The notes below the pieces were generated by a model. It did no database searches. It was not told the origin of the DNA and saw only the letters and a list, made by a program, of their open reading frames with translations. A stretch of DNA of 64,000 bases, from contig NZ_JBMVQZ010000011.1 in NCBI RefSeq assembly GCF_049537155.1, forward strand, positions 62,001-126,000, written 5' to 3'. Positions 35,211 to 42,649 of this stretch are shown here, one piece after another. The stretch comes from Limisphaera sp049537155. Lineage in GTDB: Bacteria; Verrucomicrobiota; Verrucomicrobiia; Limisphaerales; Limisphaeraceae. The position numbers were made by a program, and so were the translations under genes. The first letter of the stretch is position 1. Each line of letters opens with the position of its first letter.

Positions 35211-35512
35211 GCACATCCCCGCCATTCCCCGACTCCGGCATGGACGTTCGTTACGTGGCGCGTCTGGCGCGTCTCGAGCTCACCGAGGAGGAGGCAACCC
35301 TCTTTCAGGCCCAGCTCGGCCAAATCCTCGCCTACGTGGACCAGTTGAAACAATTGGACGTGACCGGCATCGAGCCGACCGCCCACGCCGTTCCGCGGGT
35401 CAATGTCATGCGCCCGGACGAGCCCCGGCCCGGCCTTTCACAGCAAGAAGCCCTGGCCAACGCGCCGGCGCAGGCCAACGGCCTCTTCCTGGTGCCCAAG
35501 ATCGTGGAGTGA
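35207..35512 (+). CDS. gatC: Asp-tRNA(Asn)/Glu-tRNA(Gln) amidotransferase subunit C
   Basis: 101 residues. VRYVARLARLELTEEE near the start and LDVTGIEPTAHAVPRVNVMR are the GatC signatures; the tail APAQANGLFLVPKIVE is the usual ending. GatC is the small helper that wraps GatA and GatB in the GatCAB amidotransferase, which converts misacylated Glu-tRNA(Gln) or Asp-tRNA(Asn). Start at ATG 35207 overlaps the HPr stop. gatA and gatB, often next to it, are not found within the window; lptD follows after 154 nt. Confidence 0.93.
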   Translation: MSTSPPFPDSGMDVRYVARLARLELTEEEATLFQAQLGQILAYVDQLKQLDVTGIEPTAHAVPRVNVMRPDEPRPGLSQQEALANAPAQANGLFLVPKIVE

Positions 35513-35666
35513 TCCGTTCCCCGCCCCGGCGGGTTGCCCCGGGCCTTCCGGCGGCCTGCACTTTCCCTCGATTCCGACCCGGGTGTGGGTTTCGGCACAC
35601 CGGCGGGACAGGCCCGTCAATCAGCTTGGCAACGCCCCTGCCGGTCTGCTTTGCTGGCCGCGCTCG

Positions 35667-37877
35667 ATGACGGTGCGCATCCTGATTGCCTGCCTGGCGC
35701 TCCTCCTGGCGGAAGGCGCCTCTGCTGCCGGGGAACCCGGCCCCGCCCCTGCTGCCGAGCAATGGGAACTGCGGTCCCTTACGGAAGCGGGCCGCTTCGA
35801 ATACCGGCCCGGAGAGGGAGTGCTGCTGGGAACCAACGGCGTGTTCATCCGATACGGAGACGCCTCCCTGACCGCCGACGTGGTCTGGCTGAACCAACAG
35901 ACCGGTGAGGCGGTGGCAGAAGGACGGGTCCGCATCCTTCATGCCGACCAGGTCTGGGTGGGCGAACGCATCCGTTACAATTTTCGCACGCGGCGAATGC
36001 AGGCTGAGCAGTTCCGCACCGGCCGGCCGCCCGTCTTCGCAGCCGCGCAGGGTCTGGATGCCGACACCACCACGGGCGTTTACACCGCCACCAACGCCTG
36101 GATCACCACCGACGACGTGGCGGCGCCCTTTGACCGCATTGTGGCCCGGCAGATCACCCTCGTCCCGGGCCGGTACGTGGAACTGCGACACGCCACGCTC
36201 TATCTCGGATCGGTCCCCGTTTTTTACTTCCCCTATTATCGCCGGTCCCTGGCCGAGGGCGACCCGCGCTGGGATGTCGTGCCCGGTTATCGCAGCCGGT
36301 TCGGGGGATACCTGTTGGGCACGTGGTGGTGGCGGCTTTCGCCCGGGCTGGACGGAGCCCTGCACTTCGATTATCGCACCCGGCGCGGTCCCGCCACGGG
36401 TCTCGATCTGCAGGGCCACGCCGGCCGTTGGGGCGATCCGCGCCTGGAGTATTACTACGCCCACGACACCGCCCCGGGCTCCGATCCGCGGGGCGGAGAC
36501 ATCGCTCCGGACCGGCACCGCCTGGCCCTTTCCTGGCTGACCCGCCCCGAAAGCAACACGGTGTTCCGCGCCCAGCTCCGCTACTTCTCCGACCCGTTGA
36601 TGGAACACGATTTCTTCGAGAACCTTTACCGCCGCAATCCACAGCCCCGCACATTCCTGGAAAGTGCCCACACCGGTGACCGGTTCGCCCTCGCACTGCT
36701 GGCCGAACCGCGCGTGAACGAGTTCTTCCCAAGTGTCGAACGCTTGCCGGAAGTCCGACTCACCGCATGGCGGCAACCCATCGGCCGTACCCCGTTGTAC
36801 TACGAGAGCGAAAGCACTGCCGGCTTCTACCGGCTGCGATATCCGGAAACCAACGGCTGGACGGAACCCCGTGTGGAGGCCTGGCGCGCGGACTCGTTCC
36901 ATCAAATCGTCTGGCCGTGGCTGCTGTGGGACTGGCTCAACGTCACGCCCGAGATCGGTGGCCGGTTCACCGCCTACGGCCGGGCCGACGGCCCGGGCGC
37001 ACGGACCGATGAAGAAATCCGGGCCCTGTTCCACACCGGTCTGGAGGTCTCATTCAAGGCCTCGCGCACCTGGCCGGACTGGCACTCCCGATGGCTCGAC
37101 CTGGACGGCCTCCGCCACGTGGTCCAGCCCTCCCTGCGGTACCTTTATGTGCCCCGACCGGAACCGGAGCCGGCTGCGCTGCCACAGTTCGACGGCCTCC
37201 AACCCAGCCTTTGGATGCTGCCTCTGGAGTTCCCGGCCTTCAACGCCGTGGACGCCCTCGACGAAACCCACATCGTCCGCCTGGGCCTCCAGCAGCGTTG
37301 GTACACACGGAGAAACGGCGCGGTCAGCATCCTCGCCGACTGGTCTCTCCACACGGATCTTGCGCTTCAGCCGGACCCGGGCGAGGACACGTGGAGCGAC
37401 CTTCTCTCGGACCTCGTCCTGCGTCCGAGGTCGTGGTTGGCGATCCGCTCCACGGTGCGGGCAGCGCCCGAGGCGGGACAGCTGCGGCTCGCCCTCCACG
37501 CGCTCACCTGGGAAGCAGGCGAGCGTTGGAACTGGAGCGTGGGTCATTACCACCTGCGGGACGATTTTCGCGCCAACCCGACGGCCTGGGGCCCCGGACA
37601 TCACCTGCTGTTCCAAAGTCTGCTCTGGCGGTGGGACGACAACTGGGCCTTCCGCCTGACCCACCACTACGAAGTGGACGACGGTCAATTGCAGGAACAG
37701 TTTTACACGGTCTACCGCGACTTCCGCAGTTGGACCGGTGCCTTGACCTTCCGCGTTCGCAATCCGCGCCAGGGACCGGCGGACTATGCAGTGGCCTTCA
37801 CTTTCTCCCTGAAGGCGGCACCGAAATATCGGGTGGGTGAGGACCACCTCCAACCCTACGGCCTTCTCGGGCGGTAA
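35667..37877 (+). CDS. lptD: LPS-assembly outer-membrane protein LptD
   Basis: ATG 35667 gives 736 residues with signal peptide MTVRILIACLALLLAEGASA. Residues about 40-170 are the OstA/LptA-like jellyroll (VFIRYGDASLTADVVWLNQ, AEQFRTGRPPVFAA). VPVFYFPYYRRSLAEGDPRW marks the start of the beta-barrel domain typical of LptD, which continues in aromatic-rich amphipathic strands to the C-terminus. It forms the gate that inserts LPS into the outer membrane. The conserved cysteine pairs of the E. coli protein are not visible, so maturation may not depend on disulfides. Length is close to the family norm. Confidence 0.88.
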   Translation: MTVRILIACLALLLAEGASAAGEPGPAPAAEQWELRSLTEAGRFEYRPGEGVLLGTNGVFIRYGDASLTADVVWLNQQTGEAVAEGRVRILHADQVWVGERIRYNFRTRRMQAEQFRTGRPPVFAAAQGLDADTTTGVYTATNAWITTDDVAAPFDRIVARQITLVPGRYVELRHATLYLGSVPVFYFPYYRRSLAEGDPRWDVVPGYRSRFGGYLLGTWWWRLSPGLDGALHFDYRTRRGPATGLDLQGHAGRWGDPRLEYYYAHDTAPGSDPRGGDIAPDRHRLALSWLTRPESNTVFRAQLRYFSDPLMEHDFFENLYRRNPQPRTFLESAHTGDRFALALLAEPRVNEFFPSVERLPEVRLTAWRQPIGRTPLYYESESTAGFYRLRYPETNGWTEPRVEAWRADSFHQIVWPWLLWDWLNVTPEIGGRFTAYGRADGPGARTDEEIRALFHTGLEVSFKASRTWPDWHSRWLDLDGLRHVVQPSLRYLYVPRPEPEPAALPQFDGLQPSLWMLPLEFPAFNAVDALDETHIVRLGLQQRWYTRRNGAVSILADWSLHTDLALQPDPGEDTWSDLLSDLVLRPRSWLAIRSTVRAAPEAGQLRLALHALTWEAGERWNWSVGHYHLRDDFRANPTAWGPGHHLLFQSLLWRWDDNWAFRLTHHYEVDDGQLQEQFYTVYRDFRSWTGALTFRVRNPRQGPADYAVAFTFSLKAAPKYRVGEDHLQPYGLLGR

Positions 37878-38121
37878 CTTGCCCTGTCCGGGTTCCCGGC
37901 ACCGAACCCCGCAGCGCTTCACCGTCCGGCTGTGGCAATCGAGCCATTGAATCCGAGGCGTCCATGCCGGCTCGAGCCCCGTGCAGCCCGTTTAGCCTGC
38001 GGAAACCGCTTTTTCGGCGGGCTCCCGGCGTTGCGGCCGGTAGAGAGGTCCGAATGCGGCCGGACAGTCATTCTTACCAACCGCCTGAACGGTGCGCGCC
38101 CGCATGCCGGACCGGGTCTCT

Positions 38122-40956
38122 CTATCTGCCGCGGTCCAGCCGCGCCCGGATCATTTCCGCCAGTTGTCGCGGGCGGTAGGGCTTCGGGAGAAAGTTGTCC
38201 CCTTCGATCAGGTTGAGGGCCCCATGGAACTGGGCTTCGAAATAGCCACTGGTGAAAAGGACCTTGAGTTCCGGCTTTTGTGCCGCGAACTGTGCCGCCA
38301 GGTCGGCCCCGGAACTCCCGCCCGGCAGCACCAGATCCGTCAGCAGCAGTTGGATTTCCGCCCGATGTTGTTCCCATACCTTGTGCGCCTCACGGGCATC
38401 GGATGCCGACCACACGCGATACCCGCAACGCTGCAGCAAGGTCTCGGTAAGCCGGCGCAGCGAAGGCTCGTCCTCCACCACGAGGACACCCTCGCCGCCC
38501 CGGGGCAGATCACGAACCTCCAGCTCCGTGGGCGGCGCGGGCTGGCTCTCCTCCGCCACAGGCAGGTGGATGCGGAACGTTGTCCCACCTCCGACCTGGC
38601 TCTCGACCTCGATCCAGCCGCGATGTTGCTGGACGATCCCGTACACCGCCGCCAACCCCAGGCCGGTGCCTTTCCCCACGTCCTTGGTCGTGAAGAACGG
38701 CTCGAACAGATGCGGGATGTGTTCGGGTGGAATCCCGACACCCGTGTCACGGATGGTCAGTCGAATGTACCGGCCGAGACCGGCCATCGGACGGTTCATT
38801 CTGTCCCGTTCGCTCAGTTCGCACACTTCGGCACTTACGAAAAGCTCTCCACCGTCCGGCATGGCATCGCGCGCGTTGGCCGCCAGGTTGATCAGCAACT
38901 GTTCCAGCAATGCGGGGTCGGCGCGGAGCACCGGCAGGTCCTTCCCCAGATGCAATCGCAGTCGAATCCTTTCGCCAAGCAGGGGTTCCAGCATCCGCGC
39001 GCCACGGAGCAACAGATCGCCCGGATCCACGGCGCGCATCTGCATGGGTTTCTTCCGGCTGTAGAGCAACAGGCGATGGGTCAGATCGGCGGCCCGTTGC
39101 GTGGCGTGAACGATCTGATCCACGCACGTGGCGTCCTCCGGTGAAAGGGCATCCCGGTCCATCAAGAGGGCGTTGCCCTGGATGATGGTGAGCAGATTGT
39201 TGAACTCGTGCGCGACACCGGCGGCCAGGCGGCCGATGGCCTCCAGTTTCTGCGATTCGCGCAACTGTTCTTCCAGCGCAAGTTGTTGGGTGATGTCCCG
39301 GCTGACCGCCACGTAGTAGGTGAGCCGGCCGGAGCCGTCCCGAACGGGCGAAATGGTCAACTCCGCCTCGTACAAACGGCCATCCTTCCGACGGTTGGTC
39401 ACGCGGCCGGTCCAGGAACGGCCTTCCCGAATCGTCGCCCACATCTGGAGATAAAAGGCCTGCGGATGTTTCCCGCTTTTGAAGATACGCGGCGTCCGGC
39501 CGATCACCTCGTTCCGATCATATCCCGTCACCCGTTCGAGTGCCGGATTGGCATAGAGGATCACGCCCTGCAGGTCGGTGACAAACACCGCCTCGTCCAC
39601 CGACTCCACCGCTGCCGCCAGCCGGGCATGTTCCTCCTCCATCCGGCGACGGTCGGTGATATCCAGGAGTATCCCCAACATCCCCCGGACCTGCCCATTC
39701 TCTGTCAGGGTCGGCACTGCTGTGTCCGAGATCCATCGGATCTCACCCGCCCGCGTGCGCAACCGGTAATCAGCGCGCCATTGTTCCAATCGGCCCGCGG
39801 TCAGCCGCTGGAACGCTTCCTGCAGGTTCAACCCGGCGCACGCCCCGAGGAAAACGATCTCCTCCGCCAGATTCCACAGCTCCCGGGGCGCCAATTCGTC
39901 CGGAGCGTACCCGGTCAACGACCGGATCCCCTCACCCACGAACAGATACCGATCTTCAACCAGGTCAATCTCGTACGGTACGGCCGCGGCGGCGCTGATG
40001 GCACGCCGATACAACTCGTGACTCCGCACCAGATCCATCTCGGCCCGTTTCTGCTCCGTGATGTCGTGGCCGATGGCCTGGTATTCCAGGAACCGCCCTT
40101 GGTCATCCCGGATGGCGCTGTTGGTCCAACGGATCCAACGCAGCTCGCCGTCTGCCGCCCTTACCCGGTGGTCCAGGGTCAGGGGCTCCATGTCGGGTCT
40201 CAAGCGTGCTCGAAGGACCGACTCCACCGGGGCACGATCCTCTTCAGGGATGAAGGACAGGAAACGGCTGCCCACCAGTTCATCCGGGTTCCTGCCGAAG
40301 AACCGGCAGTAGGCCGGGTTGACGTAGGTAAGTGTTCCATCTGCGGTGAACCGGCAGAACAGGTCGGGACTCTGTTCCACGGAACTGCGATACTGGGCTT
40401 CCCGGGCCGCCAGTGCGGCATGGGCCGCCGCCAGTTCCCGCGTTCGATCTTCCACCTGGCCTTGGAGCCGATCGCGCATTTCCCGAACCTGGAGATGCCG
40501 CTCCAGCAGGACCAGCCCCACGATCAGACCGCACAGCGCCAACACCTCCGCGTAAACCGTGCGCACATACCACACACCCACGATCCGGCCCAGGACGTCT
40601 TTCTCATGAACGACGGGGCGTTGAAACGAGACCGCCGGAATCAGCCCCAACCGGTGCAGGACAACGTCCATCCCGCCCAACGGCTGCCCCTGACAGGTCA
40701 CAAAGGGGGTTCCGGTTTCATCCTCCACCCGCAAGTATTGGTAACCCTTGGAGGATGCCGCCAGCTGGAGATAGTCCCGACACATGGCGGGGTCCAGGTG
40801 CCACAGCGCGGGTGCCACCACGGCGGCATGGCGCTCCAGATCCGCCAGGGCCACGCGCCTTGCCTCGCCTTCGTACCACCAGATCCAGGCACCGTATCCG
40901 ATCAGTGCCGCCACTGCCGTACTCCACAGTGTCGTCTTTCTGCTCGGGAACTTCAT
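38122..40956 (-). CDS. Hybrid sensor histidine kinase with multiple PAS domains
   Basis: 944 residues. Two membrane helices (about 9-28 and 134-155) frame a periplasmic loop; a coiled coil leads to three PAS domains (about 185-305, 310-430, 440-560), seen from SPDLFCRFTADGTLTYVNPA, LTGYAPDELAPREL and GVILYANPALERVTG. HisKA has GRLAAGVAHEFNNLLTI with the phospho-His, and HATPase has NLAANARDAM and GKGTGLGLAAVYGI. The C-terminal receiver (about 825-944) has VVEDE, LLTDLVLP, FTSGY and FLPKPY, so all phosphotransfer residues are present. It senses an unknown signal; the SBP-like gene upstream, 21 nt away, may supply its ligand-sensing partner. Confidence 0.9.
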   Translation of the reverse strand: MKFPSRKTTLWSTAVAALIGYGAWIWWYEGEARRVALADLERHAAVVAPALWHLDPAMCRDYLQLAASSKGYQYLRVEDETGTPFVTCQGQPLGGMDVVLHRLGLIPAVSFQRPVVHEKDVLGRIVGVWYVRTVYAEVLALCGLIVGLVLLERHLQVREMRDRLQGQVEDRTRELAAAHAALAAREAQYRSSVEQSPDLFCRFTADGTLTYVNPAYCRFFGRNPDELVGSRFLSFIPEEDRAPVESVLRARLRPDMEPLTLDHRVRAADGELRWIRWTNSAIRDDQGRFLEYQAIGHDITEQKRAEMDLVRSHELYRRAISAAAAVPYEIDLVEDRYLFVGEGIRSLTGYAPDELAPRELWNLAEEIVFLGACAGLNLQEAFQRLTAGRLEQWRADYRLRTRAGEIRWISDTAVPTLTENGQVRGMLGILLDITDRRRMEEEHARLAAAVESVDEAVFVTDLQGVILYANPALERVTGYDRNEVIGRTPRIFKSGKHPQAFYLQMWATIREGRSWTGRVTNRRKDGRLYEAELTISPVRDGSGRLTYYVAVSRDITQQLALEEQLRESQKLEAIGRLAAGVAHEFNNLLTIIQGNALLMDRDALSPEDATCVDQIVHATQRAADLTHRLLLYSRKKPMQMRAVDPGDLLLRGARMLEPLLGERIRLRLHLGKDLPVLRADPALLEQLLINLAANARDAMPDGGELFVSAEVCELSERDRMNRPMAGLGRYIRLTIRDTGVGIPPEHIPHLFEPFFTTKDVGKGTGLGLAAVYGIVQQHRGWIEVESQVGGGTTFRIHLPVAEESQPAPPTELEVRDLPRGGEGVLVVEDEPSLRRLTETLLQRCGYRVWSASDAREAHKVWEQHRAEIQLLLTDLVLPGGSSGADLAAQFAAQKPELKVLFTSGYFEAQFHGALNLIEGDNFLPKPYRPRQLAEMIRARLDRGR

Positions 40957-40977
40957 GGGTCTCGGAGTTGAGATTTT

Positions 40978-41835
40978 TCATCCTCCATCGGAGGTTTGCC
41001 GCTCCCGGGCGTCTTCGCGTCCCGGCCCCTGCCGAAGGATGCGCCTCATGGCGTCGTCGAACCGCCGGATCCAATTCTCCGGGACACCCCGTCCGAACAT
41101 CACGTGCCGTTCCAGCCCCGTCGGGGAATCGGTCAGAATCACCACCCGGAGAGTTTTGCTCAAATGAGGATTCAGGCTCAGAAGGGTCTCGGCTTCCTCC
41201 CGGGCCATGAAGAGACAGTCGCCTCTGCCGGCAGCCAGAGCGTGCAACATCTGCACGGTGTCGCTTGAATACATCCGTTGCACAGGCCGGGCGCTGGCAA
41301 GCCCGTTTTCGATCCATTCCCCGTAACTGTATCCGACGCGTCGCAGCACGGTCAGGCCGGTCGTTGCCAACAGATCCGCAAGGGCGGATGCCGTGCCCAC
41401 GCGCGATTCTTCCCGGCGGACCACGGCCACCCATGGGCCATCCCGGTAAACGGGCACGGAAAAGCGGCCCCATGCTTCCCGCTCGGGAAGTCGGAACCAG
41501 CCCACGGCGGCGTGGGCTTCCCAGGTTCGGGTTTGCAACCAGTACAACTGCCTCTGGGGAGGTGTGAGCTGCCACCGGTGATTCAGCCCGGATTCCTCCA
41601 ATGCGCGCCGAACCGGCTCGAGACACAGCCCCGTCAATCCGGTTGAAGTGGTGATGTAGTAGGGTGGCCTTTCGTGATAGTGCACCCAAAGGATCCCCGG
41701 GTCGCGACGGACTGGACGGGGTCCGTCTTTCAGCGTGTGCGGGGATGCAAACCAGAGTGGCCGGCTCCACAGCAGGGCAGCCAGGCCTACCAGTGCGAGC
41801 CAACCGGGATGAGCAATGGCCCGTCGCCACGTCAT
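40978..41835 (-). CDS. SBP_bac_3-like periplasmic binding protein
   Basis: From ATG 41835 (MTWRRAIAHPGWLALVG), 285 residues with an N-terminal hydrophobic segment. ILWVHYHERPPYYITTSTG resembles the beginning of family-3 solute-binding domains, and RYSSDT-like text (RMYSSDTVQMLHALAAGRGD) resembles the ligand-lobe crossing where Gly-Asp closes the site. There is no transporter gene nearby. Since it ends 21 nt before the hybrid kinase on the same strand, the likely role is a separately encoded sensory input for that kinase rather than uptake. Ligand unknown. Confidence 0.75.
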   Translation of the reverse strand: MTWRRAIAHPGWLALVGLAALLWSRPLWFASPHTLKDGPRPVRRDPGILWVHYHERPPYYITTSTGLTGLCLEPVRRALEESGLNHRWQLTPPQRQLYWLQTRTWEAHAAVGWFRLPEREAWGRFSVPVYRDGPWVAVVRREESRVGTASALADLLATTGLTVLRRVGYSYGEWIENGLASARPVQRMYSSDTVQMLHALAAGRGDCLFMAREEAETLLSLNPHLSKTLRVVILTDSPTGLERHVMFGRGVPENWIRRFDDAMRRILRQGPGREDARERQTSDGG

Positions 41836-42649
41836 GTTGAGCGCGCTGCCCGGTGGGATGCGAGTCGGTCTCGAACGACCAACCGGACCGGCCCGCCCTG
41901 CCCGTTGCGTCCCGCGCCGGGGTCCGTCGCCACCTTCGAGACTGCCAAACATGCGACAATCTGTCACGTCCCGGTTTCAGACCGTTTCTTCCGGGTGCCG
42001 TCCGGCTGGAGGGGTGTCCCACCAAGAGGCGCCGGTGGCGCAGGCCTGTCATTAACTGCGGATGGTTCCTCCGGCGGATCTCCAGCTGGTTGGTTTTCAC
42101 CCATCCACGGGGCTGTAACAGACCCGGCCCAGGCGGGGTTGTCGCGTCCCCTGGGTTATCCTCCGGGTTCTTCCTTGACCCCGGAGCGCATGCGTGGTAA
42201 GCGTGCGGCCGACGCCGTGCAGCTCCGCCCCTTCAGCGCGAAGGCATGGATGAATGGCAACGGGTCCCACAGGGGCCGCGCTGTTTCCGAAACCGGCTTC
42301 TTCTTCTGCCAACGCGCAAATCCCGCAGTCCAGGTCACGCCGGCGGCGCATCCTTACGGCGGTCCCGATCCGGTGTGCCCTCCCGGACGCAGAAACGGCC
42401 GGGGACGGGCCTGTGCGGAGAGTCTCGAAACCTCGGGCGGGCTAATGGGGGGCACTGCGATTCGGTGCCTGGGTCCTCAGGGTTGGAGGGTGACCGGGTC
42501 CAACCCGATGTCTGCGGATACAGGTTCCCGGGCTGCGGTGCGTTTCTGTTTTCCCGGAATCTCCCGGACGTGCCGGCCGGTTTTTCGTCCGGAGGTCCGC
42601 GGAGGTCCGAAAACTGGCACGGTCCCCGTACACGACCCACACTGAGGCC
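41836..42649. other. Gene-free region upstream of the cmr operon
   Basis: 814 nt between two divergent transcription units. I see no CRISPR repeat, tRNA or convincing gene; open frames here have no protein-like character. A tandem 10-mer (GGAGGTCCGC/A) sits at 42591-42610, 40 nt before cas10, and may mark regulatory DNA. The cmr promoter must lie here but no good -35/-10 pair stands out. Confidence 0.5.

Noticed and set aside
42591..42610. Tandem 10-mer GGAGGTCCGC/A upstream of cas10, considered as a CRISPR repeat remnant.
   Set aside because: Two contiguous copies without spacers and too short for a CRISPR repeat; at most a regulatory repeat.
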